DNA of 20,038 nucleotides. It comes from a virus. The notes under the pieces are model-generated. The model did not search any database, was not told the origin of the DNA, and saw nothing but the letters and a program-made list of their open reading frames with translations. Positions within the stretch are counted from its first letter, which is position 1. Every line of letters begins with the position of its first letter. The stretch covers positions 1-20,038 of IMG/VR virus record IMGVR_UViG_3300049846_000354; one strand, written 5' to 3'. This document shows, one piece after another, positions 1 to 6,613 of this stretch. Made by a program: the position numbers and the translations under genes.

Positions 1-43
1 CGCCTTCCTCGCAGAGCGCGACAAGCAGAGGGGTGGGAAATGA
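1..43 (+). CDS. C-terminal end of an upstream gene (partial)
   Basis: An open frame enters from the left edge and ends AFLAERDKQRGGK followed by TGA at 41-43. The stop overlaps the ATG at 40 in an ATGA junction, the same translational-coupling arrangement seen many times in this window, so it is probably the tail of a real co-transcribed gene. Thirteen residues are too few to identify it. Confidence 0.5.
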   Translation, partial: AFLAERDKQRGGK

Positions 44-318
44 CCGCAACCAAATACGCGCTGGTGCCGGTGGTGGCGACGGAGCAGCAGATTGAAGCCG
101 CTTGGAGCGTCCCTGCGGCGTTAACGTCGCAGGTCTACGCCGCCATGCTCGCCGCCGCCCCGAAGGAACTGCCGGAGGAAGTGGTGGACGCCGCCGCATC
201 CGCACTGTTCGCGCAAGTCTGCGGGCGTGAAAGCTGGGGCGAGGCAGGCGACGGCGTGCAGCTTGCGTTCCGCAGCCTTGCCCGCGCCGCGCTCTTGGCC
301 GTGATGTGTATTAAATAA
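40..318 (+). CDS. Small hypothetical phage protein, GC-rich
   Basis: A 92-residue acidic, alanine-rich protein of unknown function. The ATG overlaps the stop of the preceding frame (ATGA). The stretch VYAAMLAAAP resembles a motif that recurs in many short accessory proteins of proteobacterial phages, so a phage accessory gene is likely; this is recalled pattern similarity, not a search. No membrane segment or catalytic motif is visible. Base composition is clearly higher in G+C (roughly two thirds by eye) than the next gene, and the CTA codons and CTAG tetramers common elsewhere are absent, suggesting separate ancestry. TAA is followed at once by TAG. Function unknown. Confidence 0.65.
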   Translation: MTATKYALVPVVATEQQIEAAWSVPAALTSQVYAAMLAAAPKELPEEVVDAAASALFAQVCGRESWGEAGDGVQLAFRSLARAALLAVMCIK

Positions 319-332
319 TAGAGGACTTAAGC

Positions 333-653
333 ATGACTGAAGTTAAGCGCAAGATGATTGATAAGGCTCTCGTAGGCCAGACCTTCTCCCTTAGAGAGTT
401 CGAGTTCGGTACAGTTAACTCTGCTATCGAGTTCTTCTCTCGTTTAAGAGACGGATACCCCGGTAAGATATTAGTACTTCAGATTGTACAAGAGCCTTAC
501 TCAGACTACGAATACTACCAGGTGTACGAGCGTCGGCAAGAGACCGATGAAGAGGCGAGAGCAAGAGAGGCGCGGGAGTCGGCGGTACGCCAAGATCGTG
601 AGAAGTGGGAGCGCGCTGAGTACGAGCGCCTGAAGAAGCAGTTCGGAGAATGA
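333..653 (+). CDS. Hypothetical protein with charged C-terminal helix
   Basis: A 106-residue protein of unknown function, preceded by the ribosome binding site AGAGGAC at about 320-326. Residues 1-65 look globular (mixed hydrophobic and aromatic, with a DYEYYQVYE stretch). From about residue 70 the sequence is dense in E, R, K and Q and should form a long charged helix or coiled coil. The end overlaps the next start by 4 bases (ATGA at 650-653), so the two are probably translationally coupled. G+C is lower than in the gene before it. I recognise no family. Confidence 0.7.
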   Translation: MTEVKRKMIDKALVGQTFSLREFEFGTVNSAIEFFSRLRDGYPGKILVLQIVQEPYSDYEYYQVYERRQETDEEARAREARESAVRQDREKWERAEYERLKKQFGE

Positions 654-925
654 CTGAGCCGCACAAGCCTACCCTGGCATACACGGGATTCCTTCAAGTC
701 GTGTTCGTTTCCATGAACACTATCTTTATTACGGAGAGACAATGGCTTTTGCTGGTACTGACTTCCTTCTGCATTTCCTATCTATGGTCTGGAAACGTGA
801 AGCGGATTGCGTTCGGGGACTGGACGGACAGGATCATCTACTCGACGGGGGCAGCGATAGGCTGCGGAGTTGGTGTGATACTGGCTGGATCGCTGACCAA
901 GTACCTCCTGATGGTAGCGAGTTAA
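650..925 (+). CDS. Small multi-pass membrane protein
   Basis: A 91-residue integral membrane protein with three hydrophobic segments: about residues 12-27, 31-46 and 66-88, the last glycine-rich (GAAIGCGVGVILAG). A polar loop between the second and third segments carries NVKRIAFGDWTDR, a motif I associate with a widespread family of short phage membrane proteins of unknown role; this is memory-based. The gene starts in an ATGA overlap with the preceding gene. It lies outside the lysis cassette, so a holin role is not indicated. A role in membrane-associated takeover or exclusion would be speculation. Confidence 0.75.
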   Translation: MTEPHKPTLAYTGFLQVVFVSMNTIFITERQWLLLVLTSFCISYLWSGNVKRIAFGDWTDRIIYSTGAAIGCGVGVILAGSLTKYLLMVAS

Positions 926-960
926 GCGAGCGTTAAGCCCGCGCGGGTATACTGTATATG
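921..960 (+). promoter_or_regulatory. Possible promoter/operator region upstream of the DNA polymerase
   Basis: The 59-base gap before the polymerase gene holds a direct repeat GTTAAGC (921-927 and 932-938, offset 11 bases, about one helical turn), a perfect palindrome CCCGCGCGGG (938-947), and immediately after it TATACT (948-953), a 5/6 match to a sigma70 -10 box. No good -35 hexamer lies at 16-18 bases, so an activator-dependent or weak promoter is possible. This is composition and spacing only. Confidence 0.3.
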
Positions 961-984
961 TAGCACAAAGACACAAGGAAACGC

Positions 985-2901
985 ATGACCCATCCGACAG
1001 ACAAAAACATTCCGTGGTTCGTAGGAACTGCCGGGATGGATGCATACGTTAATCCGCAGCAGTACGTAGTACTCGATTTCGAGACTACTAATCTTGACAA
1101 GGGCAGCGCACTAGAACCTGACAATCATATCGTGCTTGCATGCTGGTACGTAGTGACGCCTGGTCATGTCGAGAAGAAGTACAAGTTCGCAGACGAGTAC
1201 GACCTTTACGAGTTGGAGCAGGACATCAATGCGTCCGACTTCGTAGTAGCCCACAACGCAAAGTTCGAGCTTCAGTGGATGAAGCGCATGGGCATGGATC
1301 TACGCAAGGCGTTCGTGTTTGATACATACCTGGCAGAGTGGGTACTTGGTGGCAACAGATGGAGGTTTGCCGACCTATCGCTTGAGCAATGCGCTCAACG
1401 CAGAGGAATTGGACACAAGGTACACATGGTGTCCACCATGATTGGGGGTGGCGTATGCCCCTCCACTATCCCAAAGCGGTGGCTACTAGACTACTGCTTC
1501 CAGGATGTTGAGCTTAGCTACAAGCTGTACCTCCTTCAGCTAGCTGAGCTTAGAGAGCAAGGCCTGCTCCATCTCTTCCTTGTTCGCTGTTTGACAGCGC
1601 CAGCGCTAGCCGATATTGAGACGGCAGCCTGCGAGCTAGACACTGACAGGGTTGCTGAGGAATACACAAAGGCAGTAAACGAATACCGTCAGCTTGAGAA
1701 AGAGTTGCACGGAATCTCAGGCGGAGCCAAGCTAAGAGGTAAGCAGCTACCAGTCCTGTTGTACGAGACGCTGGGCTTCAGCCCACCGATTGATCCCAAG
1801 ACCAAGCAGCCGTATATGACCGCGACTGGCAGGCTCAGCACTGACAAGAACACACTAGCCAAGCTGACACCATCTACGGATGTGCAGCGACGCTTCCTGG
1901 AAATCTTGTCTCGCATGAACAGGCTGGACGCGTTGCTCACCAAGAACCTGGAGTTTTTCGAGCAGGTCTGCAAGGAACGCGACGGCAAGTTCATGGGTGT
2001 CATTAACCAAGGATCCACGCAGACACATAGACTGTCATCCTCCGGACGGCCTCTTAAGCTGGCGGACTGGAAGACACCCCGTGGTCCGCAGCTACAGAAT
2101 CTACCGCGAGCACTCAAGCGCATCTTCACATCGCACGACCCTGACTATTTTGTCGGCGAAGCAGACGGCGCCCAGCTGGAGTTCCGTGTAGCGGCTGAGA
2201 TGGGTAGCGATCAGGTAGCTATCGAAGAGATTGCGACCGGTGCCGATATCCATAGCACTACTGCCAAGGTTCTGTACGAAGCAGGCGAGCCTAGTATCGT
2301 TAACGTCCCACCGGACGAGCGACGACAGGCAGCCAAGGCGGATACGTTCGCTCCGTTGTACGGATCCTCTGGACGTAGCCCTGCCACCAAGAAGTACACC
2401 GAGTTCTTCCGCAACAAGTACCGAGGTATCTTCACTACACAGACTGACTGGACGTTTGAAGTAGCCAACACTGATAAGCTGCGCACGCCTTACGGCATGG
2501 TCTTCTATTGGCCTAACACGCGCATGTCCAAGTCTGGCTACGTCGATAACACGACCAGCATTTTTAACTACCCCATCCAGGGGTTTGCTACAGCTGAGAT
2601 TATCCCAATCGCCCTGGTCCATTTCTGGCACAGAGCAAAGGATATCGACGTTGTTTTGTGGAACACCGTACACGACAGCCTCGTGTCACGCGTGCATAAA
2701 GATTGCGTCGAGGAATACGAGGAGATTAGCAAGATCGCTCTGACCTACGACGTGTACGACTTTCTCGATAAGGTCTACGACTACAAGTTCTCTGCCCCGC
2801 TAGGTGTGGGTATCAAGGTAGCTCGCCATTGGGGCGATACCAAGCACGAGAAAACTTGGTCCGTGTGGCCCGACGGCAGAGAGCAATTCAAGGAGAAGTA
2901 A
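985..2901 (+). CDS. DNA polymerase I (family A) with 3'-5' proofreading exonuclease
   Basis: The replicative polymerase of the phage, 638 residues. The N-terminal DnaQ-like exonuclease shows Exo I DFE (D31, E33), Exo II around N91 with E95 in HNAKFE, and Exo III YCFQD (Y170, D174), so proofreading should be intact. Polymerase motif A is ADGAQLEFR with metal-binding D394. Motif B is RQAAKADTFAPLYG with R447, K451, F455, Y459. Motif C is VHDS with D564. F455 is the E. coli Pol I type residue, not the Tyr of T7 polymerase. Motif C has Ser where Pol I and T7 have Glu. The 5' nuclease is a separate gene at 8327. Ribosome binding site AAGGAA precedes the ATG. The SSB gene follows after 3 bases. Confidence 0.97.
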   Translation: MTHPTDKNIPWFVGTAGMDAYVNPQQYVVLDFETTNLDKGSALEPDNHIVLACWYVVTPGHVEKKYKFADEYDLYELEQDINASDFVVAHNAKFELQWMKRMGMDLRKAFVFDTYLAEWVLGGNRWRFADLSLEQCAQRRGIGHKVHMVSTMIGGGVCPSTIPKRWLLDYCFQDVELSYKLYLLQLAELREQGLLHLFLVRCLTAPALADIETAACELDTDRVAEEYTKAVNEYRQLEKELHGISGGAKLRGKQLPVLLYETLGFSPPIDPKTKQPYMTATGRLSTDKNTLAKLTPSTDVQRRFLEILSRMNRLDALLTKNLEFFEQVCKERDGKFMGVINQGSTQTHRLSSSGRPLKLADWKTPRGPQLQNLPRALKRIFTSHDPDYFVGEADGAQLEFRVAAEMGSDQVAIEEIATGADIHSTTAKVLYEAGEPSIVNVPPDERRQAAKADTFAPLYGSSGRSPATKKYTEFFRNKYRGIFTTQTDWTFEVANTDKLRTPYGMVFYWPNTRMSKSGYVDNTTSIFNYPIQGFATAEIIPIALVHFWHRAKDIDVVLWNTVHDSLVSRVHKDCVEEYEEISKIALTYDVYDFLDKVYDYKFSAPLGVGIKVARHWGDTKHEKTWSVWPDGREQFKEK

Positions 2902-2904
2902 TAG

Positions 2905-3483
2905 ATGAAGGTTACAGGTGTTGTTGAATCCATCACTAGCCGTGATACTCAGTACGGTAAGATGTACGATGTCACTATCAATGGCAAGAAGTATGGCGCT
3001 GGTAAGTACGCGCCCAAGGCAGGCGTCGGTGATGCTGTTGAGTTTATTGCCGAGCAGAATGGCAAGTTCCTGAACATCGGCCGTAACACCCTCAAGCAGA
3101 TCGATCATTCGGCTGTTGGCGTGACGACCGAGACCACAGCTTCCTCCGTGTCCCGCACCCCGGCACGAGCAGCGGACACTAGCTGGGACGAGCGTCAGGC
3201 TACCATCTCGAAGCAGGCTGCCATCAATACGGCTATCGAGTTTACCCGCCTCGCGGTTGAGGCAGGCGCTGTCAAGCTGCCATCCAAGGAAGCCGACAAG
3301 TTCGGCGTGCTTGAGGCGATTGTCCTGCAGCAAGCGTCTCGATTCCACGAGGTCTCGACTGGTCGCGTGATGCAGATCCCTGAGTTTGATGTCGCTCCTG
3401 CGGCTAAGGGCAAGACTCGCGGTAAGGCGCAGGATACCTCTGATGAAGCCGACGAGTTTGCGGATGACGACATTCCGTTCTGA
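2905..3483 (+). CDS. ssb: Single-stranded DNA-binding protein
   Basis: A 192-residue phage SSB that should coat single-stranded DNA at the fork. The first 65 or so residues (VTGVVESITSRDTQYGKMYD through FLNIGRN) fit an OB-fold beta barrel. A linker follows, then a helical region at about 97-155 (beginning WDERQATISKQ). The tail is strongly acidic and ends DDDIPF, the typical SSB tip that docks replication partners. It follows the polymerase by 3 bases (TAATAGATG) with AGGAG upstream inside the polymerase end, so the two are co-translated. It is longer than a minimal SSB because of the helical module, a layout I recall from other podophage SSBs. Confidence 0.88.
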   Translation: MKVTGVVESITSRDTQYGKMYDVTINGKKYGAGKYAPKAGVGDAVEFIAEQNGKFLNIGRNTLKQIDHSAVGVTTETTASSVSRTPARAADTSWDERQATISKQAAINTAIEFTRLAVEAGAVKLPSKEADKFGVLEAIVLQQASRFHEVSTGRVMQIPEFDVAPAAKGKTRGKAQDTSDEADEFADDDIPF

Positions 3484-3490
3484 TCCAGCA

Positions 3491-3533
3491 AGCATTGTTA
3501 ATGCTAGCGGCGGCAGGATGGCTGCCGCTAGTA
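3491..3533 (+). other. Two overlapping hairpins between SSB and dNMP kinase
   Basis: Directly after the SSB stop, AGCATT/AATGCT (3491-3496 with 3500-3505, 3-base loop) forms one hairpin. A second, longer stem pairs 3502-3514 with 3521-3533 (about 13 bp including two G-U pairs, 6-base loop, core CTAGCGGC/GCCGCTAG). The two share bases 3502-3505, so they compete. No T-run follows, so this is not a standard intrinsic terminator. A processing site or attenuator is possible. Confidence 0.5.
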
Positions 3534-3561
3534 GCTACACTAAAGTACAGGAGGTACCTAC

Positions 3562-4164
3562 GTGCTAGGAAGAAATTATCCAGCAGCCCCTAAAGCACTA
3601 GTCGGGTTGACTGGTAAGGCAGGGGCCGGCAAGTCAACGCTAGCCAACCAGCTACACGCGCTTAGTCTGTCCTCTGTCATTGGGCTGGCTGATCCTATCA
3701 AGGGCATGCTAAACACAATGATGGGCTACATCGAGGAAGAGATTGACTGGGATGATCGTGACGCCAAGGAATCTCCTATCTTCATCCTGCCCGGCTACCC
3801 CTCCCCCCGTAAACTGGCCCAGACCCTGGGCACAGAGTGGGGACGAGAACAGATTCACCGCCACCTATGGCTTCAGATCGCCGAGCTGCGCATCAGAAAG
3901 TTGTGGGAGAAGGGGCTAGATGTCATTGTCAGCGACGTTCGTTTTGATAACGAAGCGCAGATGATCAGAGACCTTGGCGGTGTCGTGCTCAAGGTAGACC
4001 GGGATGTGAACGCGGTTAACGCGCACCCATCCGAGGAAGGTGTTAGCCCTAGCCTGATCGATGCAGTGATTGCCAACGACGGCAGTCCAGCAGATATGTT
4101 TGACAACGCGTGTCGAGCGTTGTTCAAGATCTACAACAGCAAAGTGGAGGAGCTTTATCAATAA
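3562..4164 (+). CDS. Deoxynucleoside monophosphate kinase
   Basis: A P-loop kinase of 200 residues that phosphorylates dNMPs to dNDPs using ATP, recycling nucleotides for phage DNA synthesis. The Walker A loop is GKAGAGKS (G18-S25) just after the first beta strand. The SDVRFDNEA stretch near residues 124-132 matches the conserved SD(I/V)RF.NEA segment of the T4 gp1/T5 dNMP kinase family. The start is GTG at 3562 behind an excellent AGGAGG (3549-3554). The end overlaps the likely start of the RNR gene. Specificity among dNMPs cannot be read from the sequence. Confidence 0.9.
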   Translation: MLGRNYPAAPKALVGLTGKAGAGKSTLANQLHALSLSSVIGLADPIKGMLNTMMGYIEEEIDWDDRDAKESPIFILPGYPSPRKLAQTLGTEWGREQIHRHLWLQIAELRIRKLWEKGLDVIVSDVRFDNEAQMIRDLGGVVLKVDRDVNAVNAHPSEEGVSPSLIDAVIANDGSPADMFDNACRALFKIYNSKVEELYQ

Positions 4165-6085
4165 CGCAATCGAAACGCCGTGGTCCACGGTTGGGTATCT
4201 TACCTATAAGAGAACATACGCCCGCCAGATCCCTGGCGAGAACAGGACGGAAGACTGGCCTGAGACTGTAGACCGCGTGCTTCGCGCATCGGACGACCAG
4301 CTCAAGGTGGCGTGGGAGAACAACGAGCGGGACCGCCTACGGGACTACATGCTAGCCCTCAAGGGTACGGTCGCTGGTCGCTTCCTGTGGCAGCTTGGCA
4401 CGACTACTGTCGAGCGTCTTGGTCTACCGTCCCTGATGAACTGCGCCGGCACCGTCATCAACGACGACATTACGCCGTGGCGTCCGTTCTGCTGGACGTT
4501 TGACATGCTGATGCTGGGCAGCGGTGTGGGCTTTAATCTGCAACGAGAGCACGTCTACAAGATGCCTGCTATCAGCGCAGACTTTGTGCCACCTGTTCGC
4601 CAGGATACCAAGGATGCTGACTTCATTCTTCCCGATACACGCGAGGGGTGGACTGAGCTTCTCAGTCGCACGCTCCGCTCTGCATTCGGAGATCCCGAAG
4701 TCAAGCCTGGGTTCACCTACTCTACGCAGCTAGTGCGTGGTCGCGGCGCTCCCATCAACGGGTTCGGTGGCGTGGCATCTGGTCCAGAAGTTCTTTGTGA
4801 AGGTATCGAGAACATCAGTAACCTGCTGATGAATCGCCGCAACAACTACCTTCGCCCGGTTGATTGTCTGGATATCATGAACATCATCGCTAGTGTGGTA
4901 GTCGCGGGCAATGTTCGTCGCTCGGCGGAGATTGCGCTTGGTGACTACGATGACTTCTCGTACCTGCGCAGCAAGCGCTGGGACCTGGGCGCCTACCCAA
5001 CCTGGCGACAGAACTCCAACAACTCGGTTGTCTGTTCCAGCATTGATGATCTGCCTGACGAGTTCTGGGATGGATACGCTGGTAAGGGCGAGCCGTTCGG
5101 TCTGATCAACATGAAGCTGACGCGTGCGTGCGGTAGGGCCGGCGACTTCCGCTACCCTGATCCCCACGTGATGGTGTTCAACCCGTGTGCAGAACAGCCG
5201 CTTGAGACGTACGAGACCTGCTGCCTTGCCGAGATTTTCCTGCCCAACATCACGTCCATGCTGGAGCTACTTGATGTGGCTATCCTGCTGTACAAGATGT
5301 GCAAGCACTCGCTTCGCCTGCCTTGCAACAACTCCAAGGAAACTGAATGGGTTGTTCACAAGAACATGCGTATGGGTATTGGCATCACCGGCTACCTGTC
5401 GGCTACCGAGGAACAGCGTAGCTGGCTGAGCGGGGTGTACGACGCTCTGCGTGAGTTCGATGTGAAGTACAGCGCCAAGCACGGCTTCCCTGTCAGCATT
5501 AAGCTGACGACGGTCAAACCTAGTGGTACGCTGTCCCTGCTCCCGGCGAACATCACGCCTGGCTGTCATCCTGGCTACGCTCGCCACATGATCCGCCGTA
5601 TCCGAATCGCGTCCGACCATCCGCTGGTCAACGTGTGCCGGGACTACGGATATCACGTGGAGTACGCGCTGACCAACGAGGGCGGTAACGACTACTCGAC
5701 TTGCGTCGTATCGTTCCCGTACCAGTACGCCGAGCATGCGGTACTTGCTGCAGACATGTCGGCCATTGACCAGCTGGAAGTGGTGCGCCGCCTGCAGCGG
5801 GAGTGGAGCGATAACGCCGTCAGCTGTACCGTGTACTACAGGCTGGAGGAACTGCCGGCAATCAAGGAGTACCTGCGCGAACACTACGCAGATAACTTCA
5901 AGTCCATCAGCTTCCTTCTCCACAGCGGTCACGGCTTCGCCCAGGCGCCGTTCGAGGAGATTACGGAAGAGCAGTACAACGAGCTGGTCAGTAAGACTCG
6001 TCTGATCAACAAGCTCGACATTGATACGTCGGATATCGACTTCGACATTAGCGACTGCGAAGGCGGCGCTTGCCCGGTACGCTAA
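4157..6085 (+). CDS. nrdJ: Class II (adenosylcobalamin-dependent) ribonucleoside-triphosphate reductase
   Basis: Converts ribonucleoside triphosphates to dNTPs using coenzyme B12, without oxygen or a radical-activating partner. Key residues match the monomeric Lactobacillus leichmannii type: the NPCAE loop with the thiyl cysteine (codon 5186), a second active-site cysteine exactly 11 residues on (codon 5219, as C408/C419), the partner cysteine in LMNCAGT (codon 4442), and a C-terminal CEGGAC pair (codons 6056 and 6071) for reduction by thioredoxin. Length is about 642 residues against 739 in L. leichmannii. No ATG, GTG or TTG lies between the kinase stop and the conserved N-terminus (ETPWSTVGYL). 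I chose ATC at 4157, 6 bases after GGAGG (4146-4150). TTG at 4070 is an alternative that would read 95 bases out of frame through the kinase end. Confidence 0.93.
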   Translation: MNNAIETPWSTVGYLTYKRTYARQIPGENRTEDWPETVDRVLRASDDQLKVAWENNERDRLRDYMLALKGTVAGRFLWQLGTTTVERLGLPSLMNCAGTVINDDITPWRPFCWTFDMLMLGSGVGFNLQREHVYKMPAISADFVPPVRQDTKDADFILPDTREGWTELLSRTLRSAFGDPEVKPGFTYSTQLVRGRGAPINGFGGVASGPEVLCEGIENISNLLMNRRNNYLRPVDCLDIMNIIASVVVAGNVRRSAEIALGDYDDFSYLRSKRWDLGAYPTWRQNSNNSVVCSSIDDLPDEFWDGYAGKGEPFGLINMKLTRACGRAGDFRYPDPHVMVFNPCAEQPLETYETCCLAEIFLPNITSMLELLDVAILLYKMCKHSLRLPCNNSKETEWVVHKNMRMGIGITGYLSATEEQRSWLSGVYDALREFDVKYSAKHGFPVSIKLTTVKPSGTLSLLPANITPGCHPGYARHMIRRIRIASDHPLVNVCRDYGYHVEYALTNEGGNDYSTCVVSFPYQYAEHAVLAADMSAIDQLEVVRRLQREWSDNAVSCTVYYRLEELPAIKEYLREHYADNFKSISFLLHSGHGFAQAPFEEITEEQYNELVSKTRLINKLDIDTSDIDFDISDCEGGACPVR

Positions 6086-6090
6086 CCGGG
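6073..6090. repeat. Inverted repeat spanning the RNR stop codon
   Basis: CCCGGT (6073-6078) and ACCGGG (6085-6090) form a perfect 6-bp stem with a 6-base loop containing most of the RNR stop codon. It abuts the -35 box at 6091. It could be a weak pause hairpin for upstream transcription or an operator; no T-run follows. Confidence 0.4.
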
Positions 6091-6119
6091 TTGACACACC
6101 ACAGGAGACTAAGTATAAT
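6091..6119 (+). promoter_or_regulatory. Perfect-consensus sigma70 promoter
   Basis: TTGACA (6091-6096), a 17-base spacer, then TATAAT (6114-6119): an exact match to the E. coli sigma70 consensus with ideal spacing, located in a non-coding gap. Transcription would begin near 6126, reading into the tRNA island. The start codon (6118) and Shine-Dalgarno (AGGAG, 6103-6107) of the next gene lie upstream of that start point, so transcripts from this promoter cannot use that translation start. Confidence 0.8.
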
Positions 6120-6327
6120 GATGACTACGAATAACACGAAGAACACCAAGCGCTGGCACGTCCGCAGTAAGCGCACCGGCAAGATCGTCGCCACCGCGGC
6201 GAGTCGTGACTCGGCCCGCGAATGGAAGCAGAAGCGAGACTATCGCACCAAGACGGAGACGCAGATCGCTGCTGGCGGCTCGGCCTACTACCTGTTCGAC
6301 TCCATGATGAACCGGAAGGTGCGCTAA
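6118..6327 (+). CDS. Small basic protein of unknown function
   Basis: A 69-residue, strongly basic protein (N-terminus MMTTNNTKNTKRWHVRSK). It contains RWHVRSKRTGKIVATAASRD, which looks like a short beta hairpin followed by a helix; nucleic-acid binding is plausible from charge alone. The start is the first of two tandem ATGs (6118, 6121) with AGGAG at 6103-6107. A longer frame from TTG at 6070 would run through the RNR end and is less likely. The ATG overlaps the -10 box of the consensus promoter, so translation of the full protein depends on read-through from upstream, while transcripts from that promoter start within the gene. Confidence 0.65.
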   Translation: MMTTNNTKNTKRWHVRSKRTGKIVATAASRDSAREWKQKRDYRTKTETQIAAGGSAYYLFDSMMNRKVR

Positions 6328-6450
6328 GTGAAGGTGTTCTTTAGCGAGGTCCTGGACGGGTACCGCAAGGCGGACTCGTTCACCAAGTTCGGCGTCTGGA
6401 GTGACGTCGTGCTGGCAGCATTGCTGGTCCTGATGCTGGTGACCGACTAA
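6328..6450 (+). CDS. 40-residue single-pass membrane protein
   Basis: GTG at 6328 follows the previous stop (TAA 6325-6327) directly, with GGAAGG at 6313-6318 as ribosome binding site. The protein has a polar, mildly charged N-terminus (VFFSEVLDGYRKADS) and one hydrophobic helix at about residues 24-38 (VVLAALLVLMLV). It ends 7 bases before tRNA-Gly. No family recognised. Its tight coupling and clear hydrophobic helix favour a real gene. Confidence 0.55.
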   Translation: MKVFFSEVLDGYRKADSFTKFGVWSDVVLAALLVLMLVTD

Positions 6451-6457
6451 GTTAAGA

Positions 6458-6531
6458 GCGGGAGTGGTATAGTGGTTGTGCCCTAGCCTTCCACGCTAGT
6501 GACGCGGGTTCGATTCCCGCTTCCCGCTCCA
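6458..6531 (+). tRNA. tRNA-Gly(UCC)
   Basis: Acceptor GCGGGAG pairs with TTCCCGC (one G-U). The anticodon stem CTAGC/GCTAG closes loop CTTCCAC, anticodon TCC, reading GGA/GGG. The T arm is GCGGG, TTCGATT, CCCGC. The D stem is weak, with G-U pairs. CCA is encoded (6529-6531). First RNA of the island, 7 bases after the small membrane-protein gene. Confidence 0.95.
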
Positions 6532-6538
6532 CTGATTA

Positions 6539-6611
6539 GGGGCTATGACGAAGGCGTCGGGTCTGCCTTGCACGCAGTACCAGGAGGGGGCGGTACCCTC
6601 TAGTTCCACCA
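6539..6611 (+). ncRNA. Degenerate tRNA-Ala(UGC)-like element
   Basis: A 73-base element in a tRNA-sized slot between tRNA-Gly and tRNA-Trp. Acceptor GGGGCTA pairs fully with TAGTTCC (two G-U), giving the G3:U70 pair and A73 that AlaRS recognises, followed by encoded CCA. The anticodon arm CTGC, CTTGCAC, GCAG carries TGC and is almost that of E. coli tRNA-Ala(UGC). The outer 27:43 pair is T-T. The D region is only 14 bases and folds as GACG, AAGG, CGTC. The T stem GAGGG/CCCTC is perfect, but its loop is GGCGGTA in place of TTCRANY. A normal L-shape through D-loop/T-loop contacts looks impossible. It is either a decaying tRNA gene or a tRNA mimic. Confidence 0.65.
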
Positions 6612-6613
6612 AC

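Noticed and set aside
1588-1620. TTGACA-like box followed by GATATT inside the polymerase gene
   Set aside because: Spacer is 15 bases and it lies in coding sequence with no gene start downstream; probably chance.
2800-3495. 231-codon minus-strand frame opposite SSB
   Set aside because: It lies fully antisense to the SSB gene and polymerase end, with no family features; the SSB frame has a clear domain pattern and ribosome binding site.
5267-6097. 276-codon minus-strand frame opposite RNR
   Set aside because: Shadow of the GC-rich RNR codons; the RNR frame carries all catalytic cysteines.
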